Shown: positions 26,006 to 32,586 of the stretch, one piece after another
How the letters are laid out: every line of letters starts with the position of its first letter
Numbering within the stretch: the first letter of the stretch is position 1
DNA from: an uncultured bacterium
GTDB lineage: Bacteria; Bacillota; Clostridia; Oscillospirales; Ruminococcaceae
DNA length: 64,000 nt
Assembly: GCA_905214345.1 (NCBI GenBank)
Contig: CAJMLV010000008.1
Location: 19,028 to 83,027, forward strand
Direction: 5' to 3'
The notes under the pieces: generated by a model
What the model was told of the DNA's origin: nothing
The model's input: the letters and a program-made list of their open reading frames with translations, nothing else
Database searches by the model: none
Made by a program: the position numbers and the translations under genes

Positions 26006-26960
26006 GGCCGTCCTGCTCAGCGCCGCTGCCCTTCTGGTGGTGGCGCTGGCCGTTGCCAGCCTGCTGGTGGGCAAATATCCCCTGACTCTGGAAGGAATCC
26101 TGCATGACGAGATGCAGCGCCAGGTGTTCCTGACCCTGCGCCTGCCCCGGGCCCTGACCGGGGTGGTGGGCGGCTTCGCCCTGGGGGTGTGCGGCTTTGT
26201 GTACCAGACGGTCTTCCGCAATCCTCTGGCGTCTCCGGATATCATCGGTGTGTCCTCCGGGGCCAGCGCCGGGGCTGCCGCGGGCATCCTCTTTCTTTCG
26301 GGGGCGGCGGGCATCACCCTGGCCGCCTTCGGGGGTGCTCTGGCGGCGGTGGTGCTGGCGCTGGGGCTTTCGGCCCTGGATTGCCGGGGACAGAGCGGCA
26401 CCATCGTGCTGGCGGGCATTGCGGTGCACGCTCTGGCCCAGACGGTGCTCATGTGCCTGAAACTCACCGCCGACCCCGAGCGGGAACTGGCGTCCATCGA
26501 ATACTGGATCATGGGCAGTCTGAACGGCATCAAGGCCAGCGCCCTGCCGGTGAACCTGGCTCTGTGTGTCCTCTGCGTGGCGGCCCTGTTCGCTTTGCAC
26601 CGGCAGGTGCTGCTGCTCAGCACCGAGGAGGGCGAAGCCCGGATGCTGGGGGTGAACGTAACCGCCCTGCGGCTGCTGGTGCTGCTGGCGGCCACCCTGG
26701 CGGTGGCGGCGGTGGTCAGCCTCACCGGTCTGGTGAGCTTTGTGGGCCTGCTGGCCCCTCACGCCGCCCGGCTGCTGTGCAAGGGCAGCCGCCTGCCCAC
26801 CCTGGCCCTGAGCGGTCTGTGCGGGGCGGCGCTGCTATGCGCGGCGGACATCCTGGCCCGCAGCGTGGCCGCCACCGAACTGCCGGTGAGCATCTTCACC
26901 AGTTTGCTGGGGGCGCCTTTCCTGGTCTTTCTGCTGGTGCGGGAGGGCCGTAACGTATGA
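25968..26960 (+). CDS. FecCD-family ABC permease (probable molybdate importer)
   Basis: A 330-aa permease with about ten hydrophobic helices. It has the FecCD motifs RLPRALTGVVGGFALGVCGFVYQ, NPLASPDIIGVSSGAS and GLVSFVGLLAPHAARLL. The ATG at 25968 lies inside the end of the binding-protein gene (38-bp overlap) and has no clear ribosome binding site, so translation is probably coupled; no good start was found after the overlap. It forms a BtuCD-like dimer with the ATPase downstream. Confidence 0.88.
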   Translation: MTPSTTSPTRRPEAVLLSAAALLVVALAVASLLVGKYPLTLEGILHDEMQRQVFLTLRLPRALTGVVGGFALGVCGFVYQTVFRNPLASPDIIGVSSGASAGAAAGILFLSGAAGITLAAFGGALAAVVLALGLSALDCRGQSGTIVLAGIAVHALAQTVLMCLKLTADPERELASIEYWIMGSLNGIKASALPVNLALCVLCVAALFALHRQVLLLSTEEGEARMLGVNVTALRLLVLLAATLAVAAVVSLTGLVSFVGLLAPHAARLLCKGSRLPTLALSGLCGAALLCAADILARSVAATELPVSIFTSLLGAPFLVFLLVREGRNV

Positions 26961-27754
26961 AACAACTGCAAGTGAACCAGATCACCGCCGGCTACCATGG
27001 CCGCACGGTGGTCCACGACCTTTCCTTTACCCTGGCAGGCGGGCAGGTGCTGGGGGTGCTGGGTGCCAACGGCAGCGGCAAGACCACCTTCATCAAGGCG
27101 GTGTGCGGCATCCTGCCCCACCAGGGGCAATGCCTGCTGGACGGCACGGCGCTGGAACACTTACGCCCCAAGGCCCTGGCCCGGCTGTGTGGGTACATCC
27201 CCCAGCGCAGCGGGCTTGCCATCGAGCTGTCCGCCCTGGACGTGGTGCTCATGGGCTTCAATCCCCATCTGGGGCTGCTGCAACCCCCCACCCCGGCCAT
27301 GCGGCAGGCGGCTTCCGCCATGCTGGAACAAGTCGGCCTGCCCGGCCGTGACCGGGACAGCTACCTGACCTTGAGCGAAGGCCAGAAACAGCTGTGCCTG
27401 CTGGCCCGGGCTCTGGTGGGCGGGGCGGAACTGCTTTTGCTGGACGAGCCGGAAAGTGCCCTGGACCTGCGGGCCCGGCACCGCACCCTGCACCTGCTGC
27501 GGGAGTTTGCCGCCACGGGGGACCGGGCGGTGCTTTTAAGCCTGCACGACCCCAACCTGGCGCTGAACTTCTGCGACGCCCTGTTGCTGGTGGAAAACGG
27601 CCGGGCCGCGGGGCTGGTGCGCCCGGGGCGGGACAGTGACGAAGCCATCACGGCTGCCTTGTCCCGCATTTACGGCCCCGTCTGCCTGCGCCATTGCACC
27701 GACGACAACGGCCGGCCCCATCTGGTCATGCTCAAGGAGGTGGACACCCCATGA
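26957..27754 (+). CDS. ABC transporter ATP-binding protein (FepC/BtuD type)
   Basis: A 265-aa ATPase. Walker A is GANGSGKTT, the signature is LSEGQKQ, Walker B is LLLLDEPES, and the switch histidine is in LSLHDPN. The 250-residue core matches FepC/MolC-type subunits that serve FecCD permeases. It overlaps the permease by 4 bp (ATGA) and modE by 4 bp, so all four genes form one tightly coupled operon. Confidence 0.93.
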   Translation: MKQLQVNQITAGYHGRTVVHDLSFTLAGGQVLGVLGANGSGKTTFIKAVCGILPHQGQCLLDGTALEHLRPKALARLCGYIPQRSGLAIELSALDVVLMGFNPHLGLLQPPTPAMRQAASAMLEQVGLPGRDRDSYLTLSEGQKQLCLLARALVGGAELLLLDEPESALDLRARHRTLHLLREFAATGDRAVLLSLHDPNLALNFCDALLLVENGRAAGLVRPGRDSDEAITAALSRIYGPVCLRHCTDDNGRPHLVMLKEVDTP

Positions 27755-28107
27755 AACCCGTGACCCGCGTGTATCTCTATGACGAGGAGGGCAACAAGTT
27801 CTTCGGGGAAGGCCCCTACCGCCTGCTGCGGGGGGTGGAGGAGACCGGCTCCCTCCGGGCTTCCGCCATGGCCATGGGCATGGCCTACACCAAGGCTTTG
27901 CGCCTGTTGCAGACGGCGGAGAAAGCACTGGGCTTTCCCCTGACCACCCGCACCACCGGCGGCCATGCCGGGGGCGGCAGCCGCCTGACCCCCCAGGGCG
28001 CGGCTTTCCTGGCCGATTACGCCCGCTACCGGGACCGCTGCGCCGAAGAAAACCGCCTTTTGTGGCAGCGGGAATTTTCCCGCTATGACCCGGAAACCTC
28101 AAAATAA
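27751..28107 (+). CDS. ModE-type molybdenum-responsive regulator, DNA-binding domain only
   Basis: A 118-aa protein matching the N-terminal LysR-like winged-helix of ModE: VEETGSLRASAMAMGMAYTKALRLL and the characteristic glycine-rich wing TTGGHAGGGSRLTPQG. The C-terminal tandem Mop/TOBE molybdate-binding domains of classical ModE are absent, so how molybdate is sensed is unclear. A separate Mop protein could do it. AAGGAGG lies about 10 nt before the ATG. It overlaps the ATPase gene by 4 bp and probably binds the inverted repeat at 24868-24891. Confidence 0.88.
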   Translation: MKPVTRVYLYDEEGNKFFGEGPYRLLRGVEETGSLRASAMAMGMAYTKALRLLQTAEKALGFPLTTRTTGGHAGGGSRLTPQGAAFLADYARYRDRCAEENRLLWQREFSRYDPETSK

Positions 28108-28138
28108 CTTGTGCCCTTTCTTGCGGCACCCGGAAACC

Positions 28139-28170
28139 CAGCCCGGACGGAGTTCCCGCCCGGGCTGTTT
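28139..28170 (+). terminator. Weak terminator after modE
   Basis: CAGCCCGG pairs with CCGGGCTG around a 13-nt loop, followed by only TTTCG. Confidence 0.5.
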
Positions 28171-28183
28171 CGCACCCGCCGCC

Positions 28184-28213
28184 TTGACGCCCACCCCGGG
28201 CGGGTGCTACATT
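28184..28213 (+). promoter_or_regulatory. Promoter of the NTPase-MocA fusion gene
   Basis: TTGACG (28184-28189), 18-bp spacer, TACATT (28208-28213). CACCCGCC upstream of the -35 and GGCGGGTG before the -10 form a gapped inverted repeat. Confidence 0.6.
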
Positions 28214-28250
28214 GAAAACAAACCATCCCCACACAAAGGAGGTCCGCCCC

Positions 28251-29348
28251 ATGTCATCCGCCCTGATGTACCCCATTCCCCGGGCCGTGGTGCGGGCCTT
28301 CGCCGCATCGGGCAAGCGGCATCTGCTGCTCACCGGCGGGCGGGGTGCGGGCAAGAGCACTTTGCTGGGCGCCATCCTGCCCCTGTTGGGAGCGGGCGAT
28401 ATCCCCGACATCCTCACCTTTGCCCGGCCGGGGCAGGCAGTTTTTCTGCGCCGCAACGCTGCGCAAGAGCCCACACCCATCGGGGTGTTCGACGCCTCTC
28501 TCCCCGGCCCGGACACCCGCATGCGCCCCTTGCCTGAAGGCTTCCTGCCCGGCATCGCCGCCCTGAACGCCGCCCCCGCCGGGAACTGGGTATCGGTGGA
28601 TGAGATCGGCTATCTGGAAACGTCCTGCCCCTCTTACTGCGATGCCCTGCGTGCTGCCTTTGCCCGCTGCCGGGTGGCGGCAGTGGTGCGCAAGGCGGAC
28701 CTGCCCTTTCTGAAAGAACTGCTTTCCCGCCCCGACGTGTTTGTGCTGGATCTGGACTGTCCCCACGACCCCGGCTGCGTGATCCTGGCTTCCGGGCTGG
28801 GGCGGCGGTTCGGGCCGAGGGGCAAGCTGCTGGTGCCCTTCCGCAGCCGGCCCTTGCTGGGCCGGGCGCTGGACGCCACCAACCGACTGTTCCGGCAGGA
28901 CCGGCGCATCGCGGTCACCCGCAGCGAACAAGCCGCCGACTTCTGCCGCGCCGAGGGGGTGCCGGTGCTTCTCCACGCCCAGCCCCACCGCAGCGACACC
29001 ATCCGCCTGGGGCTGGAAGCCCTGGGCACCCCGGAAGGCTGCCTCTTCTGCCCCGCGGACCAGCCCCTGCTCACCGCCGAAACGGTGCAGGCTCTGCTGT
29101 TCTGTGCCGCCCACGACCCCGCCGCTGTCTGGCGTCCCGCCCATGGGGGCGTGCCCGGAGCGCCGGTATTCTTTCCACAATTTTTGCTTTCCCGGTTGAA
29201 AACCCTGGCCCCCGGTCAGGGCGGGCGAAGTATTCTGAAGGACGCCCCCTGCCCTGTGCGGCTGCTGGACTGCCCCGACGGACGGGAACTGGCGGACACC
29301 GACACCCCCGCCGCTCTGGCAGCCCTGGAAGCTGCCGCCCGGCCATAA
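28251..29348 (+). CDS. Fusion of a nucleoside-triphosphatase-like domain and a MocA/MobA-like nucleotidyltransferase
   Basis: A 365-aa two-domain protein. Residues about 15-170 have a P-loop (LLTGGRGAGKSTLLG) and the DEIGYLE Walker-B-like motif of the THEP1/NTPase_1 family. Residues about 180-365 are a Rossmann-type transferase of the MobA/MocA kind: VILASGLGRRFGPRGKLLVPF for nucleotide binding, CPADQPLL, and DTDTPAAL near the end. MocA enzymes add CMP to molybdopterin for xanthine-dehydrogenase-type enzymes, which fits the hydroxylase genes upstream. AAAGGAGG lies 7 nt before the ATG at 28251. The role of the fused NTPase is unknown. Confidence 0.82.
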   Translation: MSSALMYPIPRAVVRAFAASGKRHLLLTGGRGAGKSTLLGAILPLLGAGDIPDILTFARPGQAVFLRRNAAQEPTPIGVFDASLPGPDTRMRPLPEGFLPGIAALNAAPAGNWVSVDEIGYLETSCPSYCDALRAAFARCRVAAVVRKADLPFLKELLSRPDVFVLDLDCPHDPGCVILASGLGRRFGPRGKLLVPFRSRPLLGRALDATNRLFRQDRRIAVTRSEQAADFCRAEGVPVLLHAQPHRSDTIRLGLEALGTPEGCLFCPADQPLLTAETVQALLFCAAHDPAAVWRPAHGGVPGAPVFFPQFLLSRLKTLAPGQGGRSILKDAPCPVRLLDCPDGRELADTDTPAALAALEAAARP

Positions 29349-29388
29349 AAAACGCCCCCGGCCATGCACGGTCGGGGGCGTTTTTTGT
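29347..29388. terminator. Strong bidirectional terminator
   Basis: AAAAAACGCCCCCG pairs with CGGGGGCGTTTTTT around a short loop, with T-runs on both strands. It lies between the fusion gene and gtrA-like gene, which converge. Confidence 0.92.
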
Positions 29389-29394
29389 TCATGT

Positions 29395-29805
29395 TCAATA
29401 GACGAATTTTTTCTGGGCCAGGTAATTCACAAAGAAGAGCGTGCAGTCCACCGGCACCTTCAAAAACAGTTCCGGCACCACCGGCAGCGCCTTGGCCAGC
29501 GCTGCCACCAGCATCCCGCTGCACAGGGTCTTGAGGACGGTGACAACGGTGTACAGGGTAGCCGACCGCTCGTGAGAGGTACTGCTGTGGAACACCAGGA
29601 AATAGTTCAGCAGATAGTTGCACAGGCTGGACAACACCCGGGCCGCGATGGTGGCGGCCAGGATGGCGGCACTTTCGGACATGTGGTCCTGCAGCAGGGC
29701 ACACAGCACCGCAAAGGCCCCCAGGTCCACCACGCTGGAGGAAACGGAGGAAGCCAGGAAACGTACAAAAGGCCGGTTTTCGGCCACGGATTTTACTTGG
29801 GACAA
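29395..29805 (-). CDS. GtrA-like membrane protein
   Basis: About 136 aa with four predicted membrane helices. GtrA-family features include RFLASSVSSSVVDLGAFAVL at the N-terminus, ARVLSSLCNYLLNYFLVF in the middle and a basic QKKFVY tail. Such proteins are thought to flip or position lipid-linked sugars for envelope glycan modification. The start is uncertain: no ATG is available. A TTG at 29805 with a distant AAAGG is proposed and a GTG at 29787 is the alternative. The open frame reaches back to 29904, which would lie inside the promoter. Confidence 0.7.
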   Translation of the reverse strand: MSQVKSVAENRPFVRFLASSVSSSVVDLGAFAVLCALLQDHMSESAAILAATIAARVLSSLCNYLLNYFLVFHSSTSHERSATLYTVVTVLKTLCSGMLVAALAKALPVVPELFLKVPVDCTLFFVNYLAQKKFVY

Positions 29806-29839
29806 CGCCGGGTCACAACCTTTCGAGGGTACAAAACAA

Positions 29840-29872
29840 AGGGACGCCCCGCCGGACTGCGGGGTACGCCCC
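29840..29872 (-). terminator. Hairpin with T-run after aroF, before the gtrA-like gene
   Basis: On the minus strand CCCCGC and GCGGGG form the core of a longer imperfect stem, followed by TTTGTTTTGT. It can terminate aroF, but it also lies in the leader of the promoter at 29875-29904 and could attenuate the gtrA-like gene. Confidence 0.65.
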
Positions 29873-29874
29873 TT

Positions 29875-29904
29875 ATTATAACGTACTCTTGTCAAAAATT
29901 GCAA
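29875..29904 (-). promoter_or_regulatory. Candidate promoter of the gtrA-like gene
   Basis: Minus strand TTGCAA, 18-bp spacer, TATAAT, located just after the aroF stop codon. Confidence 0.5.
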
Positions 29905-29914
29905 GGCCGTGCCG

Positions 29915-30934
29915 TCAGTTCAGCGTTTTGCCAAAAAATTCCAGTTCCGGGCGAATGGTCTGCATCAGGGTGTCGAAAGCGTCGGGGGTCAGGCTCTGGG
30001 CGCCGTCGCTCTTGGCCTTGGCCGGGTCGTTGTGCACCTCGATCATCAGGCCGTCCGCGCCCACAGCCACGGCCGCCGCCGCCAGCGACGGCACCATGAA
30101 GGCGATGCCCGCCGCGTGGCTGGGGTCGATGACCACCGGCAGATGGGTCATTTTCTTCAGCATAGGCACGGCAGAAATATCCAGGGTGTTGCGCATGCTG
30201 GTCTCGAAGGTGCGGATGCCACGCTCGCACAGCACCACGTTGGGGTTGCCCTCGGCCATGATGTACTCGGCGCTCATGACCAGTTCTTCCAGGGTGGAGG
30301 AAAGGCCCCGCTTGAGCAGTACCGGGATGTTGGTGCGGCCCACCGCTTTCAGCAGTTCAAAGTTCTGCATGTTGCGGGCGCCGATCTGGATCATATCCAC
30401 CCCCGCTTCCTCAAACAAGGGGATGTGCTCGTTGTTCATCAGCTCGGTGACGATGGGCTGGCCGGTCACCGCCCGGGCCTCCTTCATCAGTTCCAGCCCC
30501 TCGGCCCGCAGGCCCTGGAAGCTGTACGGGCTGGTGCGGGGCTTGAAGGCGCCGCCCCGCAGGATGGACGCCCCCGCCGCCTGCACCCGCCGGGCGATGC
30601 TGATGATCTGCTCCTTGCCCTCCACGCTGCAGGGGCCCGCCATCACCGCGAAGTTACTCCCGCCGATCTTGTGGCCGCCCACGTCCACCACCGTGTCGTC
30701 GGGGTGGAATTTGCGGTTGGCTTTCTTGTAGGGTTCGGACACACGGCGGCAGGTATCCACCACCGGGTTGGCCAGCACCCAGCTTTCGCTCAGGGCCTTG
30801 GTATCACCGATCAGGCCCAGGATGTGGGTATCGCTGCCCACGGAGTCGTTGATCTCAAACCCCATGGCGCGCAGTTCGCCGCAGAACTGCTGTACCTTTT
30901 CCTGGGGTGCGTTGTGCTTCAGTACGATGATCAT
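29915..30934 (-). CDS. aroF: 3-deoxy-7-phosphoheptulonate (DAHP) synthase
   Basis: A 339-aa type I-beta DAHP synthase, the first enzyme of the shikimate pathway. It joins phosphoenolpyruvate and erythrose 4-phosphate. An N-terminal ferredoxin-like regulatory domain (about 1-75, MIIVLKHNAPQEKVQQF) precedes the TIM barrel. Barrel motifs are FAVMAGPCSVE, LRGGAFKPRTSPYSFQG, IPVLLKRG, CERGIRTFE, LPVVIDPSHAAG and GADGLMIEVHNDP. AAGGAG precedes the ATG. It is a single-gene unit, driven by a promoter with an 18-bp palindrome in its spacer. Confidence 0.95.
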   Translation of the reverse strand: MIIVLKHNAPQEKVQQFCGELRAMGFEINDSVGSDTHILGLIGDTKALSESWVLANPVVDTCRRVSEPYKKANRKFHPDDTVVDVGGHKIGGSNFAVMAGPCSVEGKEQIISIARRVQAAGASILRGGAFKPRTSPYSFQGLRAEGLELMKEARAVTGQPIVTELMNNEHIPLFEEAGVDMIQIGARNMQNFELLKAVGRTNIPVLLKRGLSSTLEELVMSAEYIMAEGNPNVVLCERGIRTFETSMRNTLDISAVPMLKKMTHLPVVIDPSHAAGIAFMVPSLAAAAVAVGADGLMIEVHNDPAKAKSDGAQSLTPDAFDTLMQTIRPELEFFGKTLN

Positions 30935-30997
30935 GGTGTTTCCCTCTCCTTGTATGGTATGGCCCGGGGGCCTGGTTTCTTTCCTTTGGCAGGCTAT

Positions 30998-31026
30998 AGT
31001 TTAGCACTTTAATGCATTAAAGTCAA
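30998..31026 (-). promoter_or_regulatory. aroF promoter with operator-like palindrome in the spacer
   Basis: Minus strand TTGACT (31021-31026), 17-bp spacer, TAAACT (30998-31003). The perfect 18-bp palindrome ACTTTAATGCATTAAAGT (31006-31023) fills the spacer, a classic repressor position. It does not match the TyrR or TrpR boxes that I know. Confidence 0.75.
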
Positions 31027-31032
31027 TACTGC

Positions 31033-31061
31033 TTTACAACTTTTTCTCCCAGGGCTATAAT
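31033..31061 (+). promoter_or_regulatory. Promoter of the ybaK-rsuA operon
   Basis: TTTACA (31033-31038), 17-bp spacer, TATAAT (31056-31061). It is back-to-back with the aroF promoter. Confidence 0.8.
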
Positions 31062-31147
31062 TTTGGTGCGAAACCGGATTTTTTCGCCCGGCCCGGCCGG
31101 GTTTTATTCCCAATCACGTCCATTTTTTCATAAAGAGAGGGGTTCCC

Positions 31148-31642
31148 ATGTCCAAAGAAGCCAAAACCAACGCCATGCGCATGCTGGAGCGTGCCAAGAT
31201 CGCCTATACCGCTCACGAATACCCCCACGCCGAAGGCACCGCCGTGGACGGCGCCACCGTGGCCGCCCTCACCGGGCAGGACCCCGCCCGGGTGTTCAAG
31301 ACTCTGGTCACCCAGGGGGCGGACCGGAATTTCTATGTGTTTGTCATCCCGGTACTGGCGGAACTGGACCTGAAAAAGGCCGCCAAAGCCGCCGGGGTCA
31401 AGAGCGTTTCCATGCTGCATGTGGCCGACCTGCTCAAGACCACCGGCTATGTGCGGGGCGGCTGCAGCCCGGTGGGCATGAAGAAGCAGTTTGCCACCGT
31501 CTTTGACGAAAGCTGCCTGGCCCAGCCCACCGTTCTGGTATCGGCAGGGCGTATCGGTACCCAGATCGAAGCCGCCCCCGCCGACCTGGTGAAGGTCACC
31601 CGGGGCAAGACCGCCGCCATCACGGCGGAGGTGCGGGCATGA
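31148..31642 (+). CDS. ybaK: YbaK/EbsC-type Cys-tRNA(Pro) deacylase
   Basis: A 164-aa member of the YbaK/ProRS editing-domain family, which hydrolyses Cys-tRNA(Pro). Conserved segments are HEYPHAEGTAVDGATVAALTG, RVFKTLVTQGADRNFYVFVIPV with the key lysine, and the substrate-pocket glycine loop GYVRGGCSPVGMKKQF. AGAGAGG precedes the ATG. It overlaps the next gene by 4 bp (ATGA). Confidence 0.93.
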   Translation: MSKEAKTNAMRMLERAKIAYTAHEYPHAEGTAVDGATVAALTGQDPARVFKTLVTQGADRNFYVFVIPVLAELDLKKAAKAAGVKSVSMLHVADLLKTTGYVRGGCSPVGMKKQFATVFDESCLAQPTVLVSAGRIGTQIEAAPADLVKVTRGKTAAITAEVRA

Positions 31643-32364
31643 TGCGGCTGGACAAGTACCTGGCCGAACGGCTGGGCATCACTCGCAGCGAGAGCCGCAA
31701 GCGCATCGCCGCCGGGGCGGTGACGGTGGATGGTGCCTTGTGCCGCAAAGCCGACGCCAAGATCGACGAGAACACCGCCCGGGTGACGGTGGGCGGCCAG
31801 GACCTGGGCGGCGGATACGAAAAATACGTCTATCTGATGCTGAACAAGCCGGAAGGTGTGGTCAGCGCCAGCCGGGACAAACGGGACACCACCGTGGCCG
31901 ACCTTGTGGCGGCGGATTTCCCCCGGCGGCAGCTGTTCCCCGCCGGGCGGCTGGACAAGACCAGCACCGGGTTTGTGCTGCTTACCGACGACGGAGCTTT
32001 TGCCCATGACATCCTGGCCCCGGGGCGCCATGTGGCCAAGGAGTACATCGTCACCCTGGACACCCCCCTGACCGCCGAGATGCAGGCGGGCTTTGCCGCC
32101 GGGGTGACGCTGGCGGATGGCCAGACCATGGACCCGGCAGAGGCGGAGCCTTTCGGGGCAGACCCATGCGTGGTGAAAGTCATTCTGCATCAGGGAGTCT
32201 ACCACCAGATCAAGCGGATGTTCGGGGTGTACGGCGCCGGGGTGAACGGGCTGCACCGCACCGCCATCGGCCCGGTGCGCCTGGACGACGCCCTGGCACC
32301 CAGCGGCTGGCGGCCCCTGACCGCCGAAGAAGTGGATGCCCTGCGCCGGGCTGCCCAGCGCTGA
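31639..32364 (+). CDS. rsuA: 16S rRNA pseudouridine synthase (RsuA family)
   Basis: A 241-aa enzyme. An N-terminal S4 RNA-binding domain (MMRLDKYLAERLGITRSESR, about 1-60) is followed by the catalytic domain with the aspartate motif FPAGRLDKTSTGFVLLT, then KEYIVTL and GVYHQIKRMFG. Size and the S4 domain match RsuA/RluE-type enzymes that modify the small-subunit rRNA. Two adjacent ATG codons (31639 and 31642) can both serve as start. It is coupled to ybaK. Confidence 0.9.
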   Translation: MMRLDKYLAERLGITRSESRKRIAAGAVTVDGALCRKADAKIDENTARVTVGGQDLGGGYEKYVYLMLNKPEGVVSASRDKRDTTVADLVAADFPRRQLFPAGRLDKTSTGFVLLTDDGAFAHDILAPGRHVAKEYIVTLDTPLTAEMQAGFAAGVTLADGQTMDPAEAEPFGADPCVVKVILHQGVYHQIKRMFGVYGAGVNGLHRTAIGPVRLDDALAPSGWRPLTAEEVDALRRAAQR

Positions 32365-32413
32365 ACCGACAAATTAGCCACTTTTTTGCCAAGATGGCAA
32401 AATCTGCCTACTT

Positions 32414-32448
32414 TCGTTCAAAAATCGTTCAAAAAAACATCGTATACT
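32414..32448 (+). promoter_or_regulatory. Tandem 11-bp direct repeats before a -10 element
   Basis: TCGTTCAAAAA is repeated exactly in tandem (32414-32424 and 32425-32435), followed by TATACT at 32443-32448. Direct repeats with one-helical-turn spacing just upstream of a -10 are how OmpR/PhoB-type regulators activate promoters. An inverted repeat TTTTGCC/GGCAAAA (32384-32402) lies just upstream. Confidence 0.45.
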
Positions 32449-32484
32449 AGATAGTGGGTTTATAGGACCATAAGCGGCACGCAC

Positions 32485-32513
32485 TTGCAAATTTCGCCGT
32501 CTTGCGCTACAAT
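32485..32513 (+). promoter_or_regulatory. Promoter of the acyl-CoA dehydratase activase genes
   Basis: TTGCAA (32485-32490), 17-bp spacer, TACAAT (32508-32513), about 75 nt before the start codon. Confidence 0.75.
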
Positions 32514-32586
32514 AAATTGGTTTACCCTTTTTTTCGTCCGCGTGTATCGCGGTGTTTCCACAGTCCCACAGGCGGGAGGTCATTGA

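Noticed and set aside
32384..32402. Terminator after rsuA
   Set aside because: TTTTGCC/GGCAAAA forms a small stem, but no T-run follows on the plus strand; it may be an operator half or chance.
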